DNA of 64,000 nt, taken from contig NZ_AVFK01000037.1 in the NCBI RefSeq assembly GCF_000936425.1, positions 1 through 64,000 of the forward strand, in the 5' to 3' direction. The stretch is from Skermanella aerolata KACC 11604 (GTDB lineage: Bacteria; Pseudomonadota; Alphaproteobacteria; Azospirillales; Azospirillaceae). Shown in pieces: positions 16,401 to 26,089 of the stretch. Under the pieces are notes generated by a model. The model was given only the letters and a program-made list of their open reading frames with translations, ran no database searches and was not told where the DNA came from. Position 1 is the stretch's first letter, and the number at the start of each line of letters is the position of its first letter. Position numbers and translations under genes: made by a program.

Positions 16401-16432
16401 TTACGGCATTGTGAATGCGTGGCAAATAGTAG

Positions 16433-16461
16433 AAGCGGCTTCCAGCCGCTTTTACGTTTTT
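16433..16461. terminator. Rho-independent-type terminator between convergent genes
   Basis: The 8-bp stem AAGCGGCT/AGCCGCTT (16433-16440 and 16444-16451) has a TCC loop and is followed by TTACGTTTTT on the plus strand. It serves the hydrolase gene and abuts the stop of the minus-strand acetyltransferase. Confidence 0.65.
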
Positions 16462-16955
16462 CAAAGCCGGCGTCCCATGAAGATCGTCCCCGCCACGGGT
16501 GTTTCATAGTAGGGGTCGATCGGCAGGAAGCCCGCTTTCCGGTACAGCGCGATCGCCTCTCCCATGGTCGGCAGGGTGTCCAGCCGCATCTCGCGATAAC
16601 CGATCCGCATCGCTTCAGCGACGATGGCATCGACCAGCGCCTTGCCGAGCCCCATCCCCCTTGCCAGCGGTGACACGTAGAGCCGCTTCATCTCGCAGCA
16701 GCCATCCGGTGCGATAGGCCGGAGCGCCGCGCATCCCAGCGGTTCGCCGTCCATGCCCCGTGCGATGAGCAAGGCGCCGGACGGCGTCGCGTATTTACCG
16801 GGCAAGCCGGCTAATTCCGCTTCAAAGCCCTGGTATGACAGATCGATGCCGAGTGCCGATGCGTAAGCGGTGAACAGCCGCCTGATGGCGTCGAGATCGG
16901 CGGAAGACCCGCCAAGGTCCATGACGGGGACGATCTTGAAAGAAGCTTCGGACAT
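16461..16955 (-). CDS. GNAT-family N-acetyltransferase
   Basis: 164 residues with the GNAT fold. The acetyl-CoA pyrophosphate loop reads SPLARGMGLGKALVD near residues 91-105, and the C-terminal LYRKAGF near 136-142 is the usual motif B. The acceptor substrate cannot be read from sequence. An AAGGTGG ribosome site lies 4-10 bases before the ATG. It is not linked in an operon: the next minus-strand gene upstream begins its stop at 17002, leaving 46 bases, so co-transcription with the glycosyltransferase is possible but the functions are unrelated. Confidence 0.88.
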   Translation of the reverse strand: MSEASFKIVPVMDLGGSSADLDAIRRLFTAYASALGIDLSYQGFEAELAGLPGKYATPSGALLIARGMDGEPLGCAALRPIAPDGCCEMKRLYVSPLARGMGLGKALVDAIVAEAMRIGYREMRLDTLPTMGEAIALYRKAGFLPIDPYYETPVAGTIFMGRRL

Positions 16956-17001
16956 GGCGCCACCTTATCGTCCGGCGCCGCTCCGGACAATGAAGATGCC
17001 G

Positions 17002-18645
17002 TCACTCCTGCAAAGCGGCCGCCGGCGCTGGGTCGGGCGTGTCGGTCCACTCGTACAGGTCCACCGGGGCGCCGCCGTTCATGACGAAGCGTTCGAAGGG
17101 GTATTCGTGGTGGACGGGGTGCTGGTCGTAGAACTTGACCTTGCGGTAGTTGTATTCGAGGTTCCGGTCCAGCATCCGGCGGACGTCTTCCCGCATTTCC
17201 CGATAGAAGATGCCGTCTTCGACCACGATGAAGCGCGGCCGGCTGTCGAGTATCCGTTGCATCTCGACGGCGGGGTCGACCCAGGGGCAGCCGTCGCGGC
17301 CGGGATAGTCGAAGTTCGGCAGGCCGGTGAAGGAGAAGCGCGTCGGGCTCTCGGCGCCGGTCAGGAAGTAGATGGCAGGCTGGAATCCGACGACGTAGAG
17401 CTTGTCGTCCGGCTGAAGCAGCGGCTTGAGGTCGGCCGCGACGCGGCGCGGCGTGTCGCCGGCCCAGGCGTCTCCCGCCAGCCGGTCCTTTACGATGTAG
17501 ATGCTGTGCATCAGCGGGTGTTTGGCGACGGCGTAGACGGTGATGCCGCCGAGGACGGCCAGGAAGGCAGCCCTTGCGCGCCGGCGCGGCAGGTGGATCA
17601 GCAGGCCACGACCCAGCGCCAGACCGGTCAGCAGGCAAAGCGGCGGCAGGAATTGCAGGAAGTAATGGTCCGATGCGATCCGCAGGAAGATCTGGCACAG
17701 GATCACCGCGACGATCCAGATCGTCAGGAACAGGACGGCGCGCTTCTCCCGGCCGTCTACCGTCAGCCAGCGGGCGGATACGGCCGCCACGACGGTCCCG
17801 ATCCAGATCGGGGCCTGCTCCGACATGGCGCGGAAGCCGGCATCCCATGAGATCGGACGGGTAATCCCGTAGAAGACGCGGTGCGCTTCGACATTGGCGG
17901 CGAACCAGGCATCGGCATTGCCGGTGATGGCATAGAGCAGGATGACGCCGATGGTGGGAACCAGCGCCATGACGCCCAGCATGATCAGCGGCTTCAGGCT
18001 GGCGCGCAGGTTGGCCGTGACGTCGCGGAAGGTAGGTGTGGTCAGAATGAAGTAGCCGGCCAGGAAGGCCAGCATGTCGAAGATCACCGACTGCTTGATC
18101 TGGATCGCAATACCCAGGATCAGCCCGACCCCCGCCATCAGCGCCATTCCTGGACGCTCGCCCCGGACGACGGGGCGCAGCACCAGCAGGAGGGCGAGGA
18201 CGGCGCAGGCGTTCTGGAAGATCTCCCCCTGGAATGCCATGCCGCCGTCGGCAAGGCTGAAGATCAGGTATCCCAGTCCCGCGACGATCCCGATCGCCCG
18301 TCGTCCGTCCGGGAACAGGAGAGCCGCTACCCGGCTGAGCATCCACGCGGTCAGACCGACGATCACGCTGGCCCCGATACGGGCTGCGATTACCGGATCG
18401 ACCGGCAGCATGGTGAACGGGGTCGCCAAGGCGAATAGACCGAATGGCTTAAGGTCACAAACAGTCGTGTAAGGCATATGGCCGCGAGCGAATTCCGCGC
18501 CCATCAGGAGATACATGCTTTCATCGTAGTTGAGTACCGAATAGAGTAGAGCAGGTGATCTCAGAAGGATGGCACCCAGGATGAAACTAAAAAACACGAA
18601 ACTTTCGTAACGCAAATGCCGGTTTCTGTTTTCGTTTATACTCAT
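17002..18645 (-). CDS. Membrane glycosyltransferase of the GT39/ArnT-like (PMT_2) superfamily
   Basis: 547 residues. About ten hydrophobic helices occupy residues 15-385, followed by a soluble periplasmic domain of about 160 residues. The first periplasmic loop carries the acidic pair in NYDESMYL near residue 40, the catalytic-type DE motif of polyprenyl-phosphate sugar transferases. Such enzymes transfer a sugar from undecaprenyl phosphate to lipid A, proteins or glycans on the outer face of the inner membrane. ATG at 18645 is preferred to the upstream in-frame TTG. Its position next to the galactofuranose-type cluster, transcribed divergently, suggests envelope glycan modification. Confidence 0.82.
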   Translation of the reverse strand: MSINENRNRHLRYESFVFFSFILGAILLRSPALLYSVLNYDESMYLLMGAEFARGHMPYTTVCDLKPFGLFALATPFTMLPVDPVIAARIGASVIVGLTAWMLSRVAALLFPDGRRAIGIVAGLGYLIFSLADGGMAFQGEIFQNACAVLALLLVLRPVVRGERPGMALMAGVGLILGIAIQIKQSVIFDMLAFLAGYFILTTPTFRDVTANLRASLKPLIMLGVMALVPTIGVILLYAITGNADAWFAANVEAHRVFYGITRPISWDAGFRAMSEQAPIWIGTVVAAVSARWLTVDGREKRAVLFLTIWIVAVILCQIFLRIASDHYFLQFLPPLCLLTGLALGRGLLIHLPRRRARAAFLAVLGGITVYAVAKHPLMHSIYIVKDRLAGDAWAGDTPRRVAADLKPLLQPDDKLYVVGFQPAIYFLTGAESPTRFSFTGLPNFDYPGRDGCPWVDPAVEMQRILDSRPRFIVVEDGIFYREMREDVRRMLDRNLEYNYRKVKFYDQHPVHHEYPFERFVMNGGAPVDLYEWTDTPDPAPAAALQE

Positions 18646-19097
18646 ATCGCCCGCTTTCAAGAAAAGGCCACATTTATGCGTGTCGGCACCCGATAACTAC
18701 CATCCGCCCGGACCGTTGAAGACAAACAACCGTAGTAGCCCTCCGATGCAAATATACTCATATCGAGTGATCATTAGATTGTTACAGGCACAAGACGGTT
18801 GTGATTGTGTTTCGATGGGAAACGCCTGATCACGGATAGCATAGCCGCTCGATAGGACATCGGGGACAAACAAACAGTCGGAAAATTATTACGGAATAAA
18901 ATTCAAAAACGTGAACAGTGCCGTATTCACTGAAGCAGCCGAGACATTTTTTCGACAGGTACTTTCGGAATGGAACAGTAAGCCCCAATGTCGGGTTTAT
19001 CGCGACATGAATTGCGGGCTGCCGGCATCGGATAGGAGGTTTCCATCCGAATAGATCCCATGTCCGCTGTCGGAAAACCAAGATACAGGAAGTTCGT
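18646..19097. other. 452-base divergent intergenic region
   Basis: It separates the GT39-type gene from the plus-strand glycan cluster. It is less GC-rich than its neighbours, especially around 18880-18915, and must carry both promoters. Short frames here lack ribosome sites and family resemblance. No repeat or hairpin of note was found. Confidence 0.5.
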
Positions 19098-20294
19098 ATG
19101 AGTTGGGCTGGACCCTTTCAGATCGAGATTGGCAAGACACGATACAGCACCCCGCCAAAGTACTCTCATTCCACATCCCCGTCAGACAACGAAGACACGA
19201 TTCCCCTGGTGTGTTTCTCGCACCTCCGGTGGAACTTCGTTTATCAGCGTCCGCAGCATTTGCTGTCTCGGTTCGCAAGGGACTACCGGGTCTATTTCGT
19301 CGAAGAGCCTGTCGATAGCGAGAGTCGGACCGCGTGGCTCGACGTTCGGACGGATGAAGGCGGTGTCCGCGTCGTCGTTCCCAAGCTGCCCGAAGGCCGC
19401 ACGGTCGAGCAGACGAACGAGACGCTGCGCACGCTGCTGGACGACTTTTTCGCCGCCGAAGGGATCGTCGATCCGGTGCTCTGGTACTACACGCCGATGA
19501 GCCTAGATTTTACGGACCACATGAAGGGCCGCGTCACCGTCTACGACTGCATGGACGAGCTTTCCGCCTTCAAGGGCGCCCCACCGGAACTGATCGAGCG
19601 CGAGCGTACCCTGTTGGACAAGGCCGATCTGGTCTTCACCGGCGGCTACAGCCTGTGGGAAGCCAAGCGGTCGCTGCACGCCAACGCCCATCCGTTCCCG
19701 AGCAGCGTCGATGTCGCCCACTTCGCCCAAGCCCGTGCCGGCATGGCGGAGCCGGACGACCAGAAGGACATCCCCCATCCCCGGCTGGGCTTCTACGGCG
19801 TGATCGACGAGCGGCTGGATATCGCCCTGCTCGATGAGCTGGCGGCCAAGCGGCCGGACCTGCATCTCGTCATGGTCGGTCCGGTCGTGAAGATCGATCC
19901 GGCGACGTTGCCGAAGCATCCGAACATCCACTACCTCGGCCCCAAGGTCTACGACGAGCTGCCGCAGTATCTGGCCGGCTGGGACGTGGCCCTGATGCCG
20001 TTCGCGCTGAATGAATCCACCCGATTCATCAGCCCGACCAAGACGCCCGAATATCTGGCGGGCGGCTGCCCGGTGGTCTCCACCGCCATCCGCGACGTCG
20101 TCCGCACCTATGGCGACTCAGGCGTGGTCCGGATCGCCGGCACCGCCGACGAGTTCGCCGCCGCGATCGATGCGGCGCTTGAAGACGCCAAGGACCGGGA
20201 CCGCCTGCTGCGCACCGCCGATGCGGTGCTGAGCGACATGTCCTGGGACAAAACCTGGAACGAGATGAAGGAGAAGATCGAATGCGCGCTTTGA
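19098..20294 (+). CDS. Glycosyltransferase (GT4-like, TuaH-type)
   Basis: 398 residues with two Rossmann-like halves. The N-terminal part contains LRWNFVYQRPQHLLSRFA near residues 43-60, a conserved opening in this group. The nucleotide-sugar half contains PYLxGxxxAL-type elements and the acceptor loop SPTKTPEYLAGGCPVVST near 310-330. A 38-residue polar N-terminal extension precedes the fold. AGGAAG lies 5 bases before the ATG. The gene is followed by UDP-galactopyranose mutase 35 bases later, so it may transfer galactofuranose or build the glycan that carries it. Specificity is inference. Confidence 0.82.
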   Translation: MSWAGPFQIEIGKTRYSTPPKYSHSTSPSDNEDTIPLVCFSHLRWNFVYQRPQHLLSRFARDYRVYFVEEPVDSESRTAWLDVRTDEGGVRVVVPKLPEGRTVEQTNETLRTLLDDFFAAEGIVDPVLWYYTPMSLDFTDHMKGRVTVYDCMDELSAFKGAPPELIERERTLLDKADLVFTGGYSLWEAKRSLHANAHPFPSSVDVAHFAQARAGMAEPDDQKDIPHPRLGFYGVIDERLDIALLDELAAKRPDLHLVMVGPVVKIDPATLPKHPNIHYLGPKVYDELPQYLAGWDVALMPFALNESTRFISPTKTPEYLAGGCPVVSTAIRDVVRTYGDSGVVRIAGTADEFAAAIDAALEDAKDRDRLLRTADAVLSDMSWDKTWNEMKEKIECAL

Positions 20295-20329
20295 CGCCTA
20301 ATGGTTCCGCCAAGGGAGCAGTAGTTGCC

Positions 20330-21553
20330 ATGCCGAAGCGGACCAAGTTCGCCAACACGCGTTCGGGTTTTGACTATCTGATCGTGGGCGCCGGCTTCGC
20401 CGGCAGCGTGCTGGCCGAGCGGCTGGCGACCGAGCTGGACAAGCGCGTCCTGCTGATCGACCGCCGTCCGCACATCGCCGGCAACGCCTATGACCACTAC
20501 AACGACGCCGGCCTGCTGATCCACCGCTACGGTCCGCACATCTTCCACACCAACTCGACGCAGGTGGTCAACTACCTGTCGCGCTTCACCAAGTGGCGTC
20601 CGTACGAACACAAGGTGCTGGCCCATGTCGACGAGCAGCTGGTGCCGATCCCGATCAACCTGACCACGCTGGAGAAGCTCTACGGCCTGAAGCTGACGCC
20701 GGAGGACGCGGAAGCGTTCCTGAAGTCCAAGGCCGAGCCGGTAGCCGAGATCCGCACGTCGGAAGATGTCGTGATCAACTCGGTCGGGCGGGAGCTGTAC
20801 GAGAAGTTCTTCCGGGGTTATACCCGCAAGCAGTGGGGCCTTGACCCGTCGGAGCTGGACAAGTCGGTGACCTCGCGCGTGCCGACCCGGACCAACACCG
20901 ACGACCGCTATTTCGGCGACAGCTTCCAGAGCATGCCGCTGCACGGCTATACCCGGATGTTCGAGAACATGCTCGACCACCCGAACATCAAGGTCATGCT
21001 GAACACGGACTTCGAGGAAGTCCGCAACGAGGTCCAGTACGACAAGCTGATCTATTCCGGTCCGATCGACGAGTATTTCGACTTCCGCTTCGGCAAGCTG
21101 CCCTACCGGTCGCTTCAGTTCCGCCACGAGACGGTGGACCAGGAGAACTTCCAGCCGGTCGCGGTGGTGAACTATCCGTCGGAAGACGTGGCCTATACCC
21201 GGATCACCGAGTACAAGCACCTGACCGGTCAGGTGAATCCCCGGACCAGCCTTACCTATGAATATCCGGCGGCCGACGGCGACCCGTACTACCCGGTGCC
21301 GCGTCCCGAGAACGCCGAGCTGTACCGCAAGTATCAGGCGCTGGCCGATGCCACGCCCGACGTGACCTTCGTCGGCCGCCTGGGCACCTACCGCTACTAC
21401 AACATGGACCAGGTCGTCGGTCAGGCGCTGGCCCTGTTCAAGCGGATCGAGGAGACCGAGAAGGCCGAAAGCGGTCTGGTCAGGGCTGCCCGTGGCATGG
21501 CCCGGATGAACGGCACCGTCCACGCCGAAGCGGCGCAGGGCGTCGGCGATTGA
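20330..21553 (+). CDS. glf: UDP-galactopyranose mutase
   Basis: 407 residues. FAD enzyme interconverting UDP-galactopyranose and UDP-galactofuranose in the cytoplasm. The dinucleotide fold is evident (VGAGFAGSVLAERLA near residues 16-30), as are RRPHIAGNAYD near 46-56, YGPHIFHT near 66-73 and the long catalytic-cleft region RKQWGLDP near 166. ATG at 20330 is chosen because AAGGGAGCA lies 10 bases upstream. An in-frame ATG at 20282 overlaps the previous gene and lacks a ribosome site. It sits between a glycosyltransferase and a glycoside-hydrolase-like gene, marking the cluster as a galactofuranose-containing glycan locus. Confidence 0.95.
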   Translation: MPKRTKFANTRSGFDYLIVGAGFAGSVLAERLATELDKRVLLIDRRPHIAGNAYDHYNDAGLLIHRYGPHIFHTNSTQVVNYLSRFTKWRPYEHKVLAHVDEQLVPIPINLTTLEKLYGLKLTPEDAEAFLKSKAEPVAEIRTSEDVVINSVGRELYEKFFRGYTRKQWGLDPSELDKSVTSRVPTRTNTDDRYFGDSFQSMPLHGYTRMFENMLDHPNIKVMLNTDFEEVRNEVQYDKLIYSGPIDEYFDFRFGKLPYRSLQFRHETVDQENFQPVAVVNYPSEDVAYTRITEYKHLTGQVNPRTSLTYEYPAADGDPYYPVPRPENAELYRKYQALADATPDVTFVGRLGTYRYYNMDQVVGQALALFKRIEETEKAESGLVRAARGMARMNGTVHAEAAQGVGD

Positions 21554-21570
21554 GCCGGGAGAAATCGCAG

Positions 21571-22716
21571 ATGCATAGACCTGAGCTTTTCAACAGCTTC
21601 TTCATGGGCGGGTTCGAGTGCTCGACCCACCGCCGCCACGACGGGCGGCGGCTCGACCTGATCGAATCGACCGGTCACGGCAAGTTCTTCGCCGAGGACT
21701 TCGGCACCATGGCCGGTCACGGCATCCGGACGGTTCGCGACGGCCTGCGCTGGCACCTGATCGAACCGACGCCGGGGCAGTTCGACTGGTCCAGTTTCCT
21801 GCCGATGCTGCATGCCAGCCGGGCGGCTGGGGTCCAGCCGATCTGGGACCTCTGCCACTACGGCTGGCCCGACGACATCGACATTTGGCAGCCGAACTTC
21901 GTGGACCGCTTCGCCAAGTTCGCGGCGGCGGTAGCACAGGTGGTCAAGGACGAGACGTCGGAGGTGCCGTTCTACGCGGCGATCAACGAGATCTCCTACT
22001 GGGCCTGGGCTGGCGGCGATACCGCCAGCTTCAACCCGATGGCGCGGGGCCGGGGCACGGAGCTGAAGGTCCAACTCGTCCGGGCATCGATCGCGGCGAT
22101 CGAAGCTGTCCGCAACGTCGATCCGCGCGCCCGGTTCGTCCAGATCGATCCTGTGATCAACGTGGTGCCGAAGGGTCCGGGCGACAGGGGCGGGGCCGAG
22201 GGCTACCGGCAGGCGCAGTTCCAGGCTTGGGACATGCTGGTCGGCAAGATCTGGCCGGGGCTGGGCGGCAAGCCGGAATATTTGGATACGATTGGGGTTA
22301 ACTACTACTCCGACAACCAGTGGTACTTCAACGGTCCGACCATCGAGCGCACCGATCCGGCTTACAAGCCGTTCCGGGAGCTGCTGGCGGAAACGCACAA
22401 GCGCTACGGCAAGCCGGTGCTGGTCGCGGAAACCGGAGCCGAGGGCGATCCGCGCGCGTCCTGGTTCAAATATGTCTGCGACGAGGTCGCGGCGGCGCTG
22501 GAAGCCGGCGTTCCGGTCGAGGGCATCTGCCTCTACCCCGTGCTGGACTATCCCGGCTGGGCGGACGACCGGCACTGCGCGACTGGTCTGCTCGGGCATC
22601 CCGATGCGGACGGCAAGCGGGTTGTGCATGAGCCGCTGGGCGAGGAGTTGGGCCGGCAGCAGGCGCGGTTCGCGCGGCTGATGGCGGATGATGGATTGAA
22701 GACCGACGCTGCGTGA
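21571..22716 (+). CDS. Glycoside hydrolase, GH1-like TIM-barrel protein
   Basis: 381 residues, shorter than classical beta-glucosidases of about 450. The acid/base glutamate sits in AINEISYWAWAGGD near residue 145 and the likely nucleophile in VAETGAEGDPR near 290, the spacing of clan GH-A retaining enzymes. No signal peptide is visible, so it acts in the cytoplasm. ATG at 21571 follows GGGAGA by 8 bases and lies 17 bases after glf, so it belongs to the same transcript. Its recurrent partnership with glf suggests a trimming or recycling role in glycan synthesis; the substrate is unknown. Confidence 0.78.
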   Translation: MHRPELFNSFFMGGFECSTHRRHDGRRLDLIESTGHGKFFAEDFGTMAGHGIRTVRDGLRWHLIEPTPGQFDWSSFLPMLHASRAAGVQPIWDLCHYGWPDDIDIWQPNFVDRFAKFAAAVAQVVKDETSEVPFYAAINEISYWAWAGGDTASFNPMARGRGTELKVQLVRASIAAIEAVRNVDPRARFVQIDPVINVVPKGPGDRGGAEGYRQAQFQAWDMLVGKIWPGLGGKPEYLDTIGVNYYSDNQWYFNGPTIERTDPAYKPFRELLAETHKRYGKPVLVAETGAEGDPRASWFKYVCDEVAAALEAGVPVEGICLYPVLDYPGWADDRHCATGLLGHPDADGKRVVHEPLGEELGRQQARFARLMADDGLKTDAA

Positions 22717-22737
22717 GTTGAGACGGGGGGGACATGG

Positions 22738-22798
22738 TTGTTGGGCCACGGCCCAACCTACAGGCTCCTGCTTGGTAGGTTGGGCCACGGCCCAACAA
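22738..22798. repeat. Palindromic repeat pair (GGGCCACGGCCC family)
   Basis: Two 24-base arms (22738-22761 and 22775-22798) form an inverted repeat identical except at the central two bases. Each arm is itself a near-palindrome, TTGGGCCACGGCCCAA. The same 16-mer recurs at 45591-45606. It lies between the hydrolase stop and the ABC transporter start and could form a large stem in mRNA. Confidence 0.85.
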
Positions 22799-22837
22799 GC
22801 ACGTCCTCCTTAATCCAATCACCGAAGGATTTTGTGT

Positions 22838-24631
22838 ATGTCAAACCGGCCCATGACAAGCCGGCCTCTTCCCAGTACCCCGCTGAGCTTTCTCATGCGG
22901 TATATCCGCGCGCGCCGATGGCAGTTCGGCGCGCTGTTCAGCGTGATCGTGGCGGGGGCCGCCTGCGCCGTGCTCGTGCAGTACGGCATGAAGCTTCTAG
23001 TCGACGCGATGGCCTCCCCCGATCGCATGGCGGCGGATGTCTGGACCCCGCTGATGCTGTTCCTGGGGTTGATCGCCATCGAGAACGTGATGTGGCGGTC
23101 GGGCGGCTGGCTGGGGGCACGGACCATCGTGGCGACCGGCGTAGATATGCGGCTGGACCTGTTCCAGCACCTGACCGGCCACCCGATGCGCTACTTCAGC
23201 CAGCATTTCGCGGGCTCGCTCGGCAGCAGGATAACCGCCACCGCCAATGCGGCCGGCATGATCCTGCGCAGCCTGACCTGGAGCATTGTGCCGCCCTGCA
23301 CCGAGATCATCGGCGCCGTGATCGTGCTGATGACGATCGACTGGCGGATGGCAGTGGCGCTGGCCTGCTTCGTCGTGATCGTGGCGCTGGCCATCGTCTG
23401 GTTTGGCGTGCGCGGGCGGGAAGTCCATCATACCTTCGCCCATCAGGCATCCCATGCCGGCGGCCAGTTGGTCGATGTCGTGTCCAACGTCTGGACGGTC
23501 AAGGCGTTCTCCGCCCGCCAGCGCGAGCGCGACCGGCTGGCCGGCGAGCTGGGAATGGAAGCCGCTTCTGAAACCCGGAGCTGGATGTATCTGGAGAAGG
23601 CGCGGCTGCTGCACGACGCCTGCCTGTGGATCATGGCCGGTTCCATGTTGCTGTGGGCGATCATGCTCTGGCGTTCGGCCACGATCTCGCCGGGCGACGT
23701 TGTCATCATCAGCGCGCTGACCTTCCGTATCCTGCATGGGTCGCGCGATCTGGCGTTGGCGCTGGTCAATACCTCCCAGCATATGGGCGTCATCACCGAT
23801 AGCCTGCGCGTCATCGCGCAGCCGCATGGGCTGGACGATGTCGGCGACGAGCGCCCGCTGCTGCCGGGTGGCGGCGAGATCGAGTTCCGCGACGTCTCGT
23901 TCACCTATCCGGACGGGCGTCAGGTCTTCGACCGCTTCAACCTGAAGATCGAGCCGGGCCAGAAGGTCGGGCTGGTCGGACCGTCCGGTTCCGGCAAATC
24001 GACGCTGATCAGCCTGATCCAGCGGCTGGATGACGCCCAGGGTGGCGGCATCTATATCGACGGCCAGAAGGTGACGGATGTCGGGCAGGACAGCCTGCGG
24101 TCCCGCATCGCCGTGGTGCCGCAGGAGATCGCGCTGTTCCACCGCTCGATCATGGAGAATATCCGCTACGGCAAGCCGGACGCGACCGACGAGGAAGTCA
24201 TCGCCGCCGCCCGTCATGCCTGGTGTGACGGCTTCATCCAGGAGCTTCCGGACGGCTATAACACGATGGTCGGCGAGCGCGGCGTGCTGCTGTCCGGCGG
24301 CCAGCGCCAGCGGCTCGGCATCGCCCGCGCCTTCCTGAAGAACGCCCCGATCCTGATCCTGGACGAGGCGACCTCGGCTCTGGATACCCAGTCGGAGCAG
24401 GAAATCCAGTTGGCGCTGGAGGAACTGGTGCGTGGCCGGACCGTGCTGGCGGTGGCTCACCGTTTGTCGACAGTGGCGAACTTCGACCGGATAGTGGTAC
24501 TGTCCGAAGGCCGGATCGTCGAGGACGGACCGCCGGCTGTCCTGCGGCGTCGCGGCGGAGTGTTCGACGGCATGTGGCGGCTCCAGGCCGATAGCTTGGT
24601 GGAGGCCATGCGGCTGGACGCAGCGGAGTAA
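22838..24631 (+). CDS. ABC exporter, fused permease-ATPase
   Basis: 597 residues. Six membrane helices span about 25-320, then a nucleotide-binding domain with Walker A GPSGSGKST near 377-385, the signature LSGGQRQRLGIARA near 485-498 and Walker B ILILDEATSALD near 505-516. It works as a dimer in the inner membrane to move a lipid, glycan precursor or small molecule outward. AAGGA lies 8 bases before the ATG at 22838. It is downstream of the glycosyltransferase-glf-hydrolase set but separated from it by the palindromic repeat. A lipid-linked sugar substrate is plausible, not shown. Confidence 0.88.
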   Translation: MSNRPMTSRPLPSTPLSFLMRYIRARRWQFGALFSVIVAGAACAVLVQYGMKLLVDAMASPDRMAADVWTPLMLFLGLIAIENVMWRSGGWLGARTIVATGVDMRLDLFQHLTGHPMRYFSQHFAGSLGSRITATANAAGMILRSLTWSIVPPCTEIIGAVIVLMTIDWRMAVALACFVVIVALAIVWFGVRGREVHHTFAHQASHAGGQLVDVVSNVWTVKAFSARQRERDRLAGELGMEAASETRSWMYLEKARLLHDACLWIMAGSMLLWAIMLWRSATISPGDVVIISALTFRILHGSRDLALALVNTSQHMGVITDSLRVIAQPHGLDDVGDERPLLPGGGEIEFRDVSFTYPDGRQVFDRFNLKIEPGQKVGLVGPSGSGKSTLISLIQRLDDAQGGGIYIDGQKVTDVGQDSLRSRIAVVPQEIALFHRSIMENIRYGKPDATDEEVIAAARHAWCDGFIQELPDGYNTMVGERGVLLSGGQRQRLGIARAFLKNAPILILDEATSALDTQSEQEIQLALEELVRGRTVLAVAHRLSTVANFDRIVVLSEGRIVEDGPPAVLRRRGGVFDGMWRLQADSLVEAMRLDAAE

Positions 24632-24680
24632 CCCCCCGTACGGGGTATTGCATTTCCCCATCGCCGATTGTTTGCAGGAA

Positions 24681-24709
24681 CAGGCGGAGCAGCAAGGCTG
24701 CTCCGCCTG
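24681..24709 (+). terminator. Strong hairpin after the ABC exporter
   Basis: A perfect 13-bp stem (24681-24693 and 24697-24709) has an AAG loop. It is 50 bases after the exporter stop and ends 36 bases before the MFS start. The downstream flank is AT-rich (AACTGTTATGTATTTATC) but lacks a T run. It argues against the longer TTG-initiated frame of the MFS gene. Confidence 0.6.
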
Positions 24710-24745
24710 AACTGTTATGTATTTATCGGAATTCTGGAGATAATC

Positions 24746-26089
24746 GTGCAAACATCGGCTCAGCCGCACTCTGCGGGAGGCGAGTATATCGCCACGGATG
24801 CTGTCACGGATCGCGAAGACCGGAACCGCAGGATCAAGGCGATCGTCGGCGCTTCTTCCGGTAATCTGGTGGAATGGTACGACTTCTATGCCTATGCCTT
24901 CACCTCGATCTACTTCGCGGCGGCGTTCTTCCCAAGCGGTGACCGTACCAGCCAGTTGATGGCGACGGCCGGCATCTTCGCCGTCGGCTTCTTCATGCGG
25001 CCGCTGGGCGGCTGGCTGTTCGGCTATATCGCGGACCGGCACGGCCGCAAGAACTCGATGGTGATCTCAGTCCTGCTGATGTGTGCCGGCTCGTTGATGA
25101 TCGCGGTGCTGCCGACATATGCGACGATCGGGGCTGCGGCGCCGGCGCTGCTGCTGGTGGCGCGGCTGGCCCAGGGCCTTTCGGTCGGCGGCGAGTACGG
25201 CACGGCGGCCACATATATGAGCGAGGTCGCGGATCGAGACAACCGGGGCTTCTACTCCTCGTTCCAGTACGTGACGCTGATCGGCGGGCAGCTTTTGGCC
25301 TTGCTGGTGCTGGGAGCGCTTCAGCTTATCCTGTCGCCCGACGAGCTGAGGGCCTGGGGCTGGCGCATTCCCTTCGTGATCGGGGCGGTTACCGCCGTGG
25401 TCGCGATGTATCTGCGGCGGTCGTTGCAGGAAACCGCATCGACCGACGACATGAACCGGAAGGAAGCGGGATCGCTGCTGGAACTGCTGAAGCACCGGCG
25501 GTCCGTGCTGATCGTGCTCGGCTTCACGATGGGCGGCTCGCTGTATTTCTACACGTTCACGACGTATATGCAGAAGTTCCTGGTCAACACTGCCCATATG
25601 GCGGCCGGCACGGTCAGCGTCGTGATGACGGCGGTGCTGGTGATATACATGCTGCTCCAGCCGGTGTTCGGGGCGATTTCAGACCGGATCGGGCGGAAGA
25701 ACAACATGCTGCTGTTCACCGGTCTGGCGCTGGTCGGATCGGTGCCGCTGCTGACCCTGCTGGGACAGACGACCAACCCCTATGCCGCCTTCGGCCTGGT
25801 GATGGTCGGGTTGGTGATCGCCAGCTTCTACACCTCGATCAGCGGCGTCGTTAAGGCGGAGTTGTTCCCCAGCACCGTGCGGGCGCTGGGCGTCGGCTTC
25901 ACCTATGCGGTCGGTAACGCCATGTTCGGCGGCACTGCGGAATACGTGGCGCTGTGGTTCAAGTCGGTCGGCAACGAGGGGGCCTTCGGCTGGTATGTAA
26001 CGGCCCTGATCGCGGTAGCGCTGGTGGCTTCGCTCCTGATGCCGGATACACGGCGGAACAGCCACCTGGACGGAACTGCCAACTGGTAA
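24746..26089 (+). CDS. MFS transporter, metabolite:H+ symporter (KgtP/ProP-like)
   Basis: 447 residues with twelve predicted membrane helices. The opening [14 protein letters not shown] near residues 38-51 is diagnostic of the MHS branch of the major facilitator superfamily, which imports dicarboxylates such as alpha-ketoglutarate or compatible solutes. The cytoplasmic loop motif [13 protein letters not shown] is near 93-105. GTG at 24746 with GGAGA just upstream is chosen. The longer frame from TTG at 24668 would run through the terminator-like hairpin and adds residues unlike the family. It appears monocistronic. Substrate is not determinable from sequence alone. Confidence 0.87.
   Translation: MQTSAQPHSAGGEYIATDAVTDREDRNRRIKAIVGASSGNLVEWYDFYAYAFTSIYFAAAFFPSGDRTSQLMATAGIFAVGFFMRPLGGWLFGYIADRHGRKNSMVISVLLMCAGSLMIAVLPTYATIGAAAPALLLVARLAQGLSVGGEYGTAATYMSEVADRDNRGFYSSFQYVTLIGGQLLALLVLGALQLILSPDELRAWGWRIPFVIGAVTAVVAMYLRRSLQETASTDDMNRKEAGSLLELLKHRRSVLIVLGFTMGGSLYFYTFTTYMQKFLVNTAHMAAGTVSVVMTAVLVIYMLLQPVFGAISDRIGRKNNMLLFTGLALVGSVPLLTLLGQTTNPYAAFGLVMVGLVIASFYTSISGVVKAELFPSTVRALGVGFTYAVGNAMFGGTAEYVALWFKSVGNEGAFGWYVTALIAVALVASLLMPDTRRNSHLDGTANW

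Noticed and set aside
18830-19081. Minus-strand small frame in the divergent gap before the glycan cluster
   Set aside because: No ribosome site, Cys-rich unusual composition, and it occupies the expected promoter of the adjacent operons.
20282-20329. Longer start for UDP-galactopyranose mutase
   Set aside because: Overlaps the preceding gene's coding end and lacks a ribosome site, unlike ATG 20330.
24668-24745. N-terminal extension of the MFS transporter from TTG
   Set aside because: It would translate through the 13-bp hairpin and precedes a better GTG with a GGAGA site.
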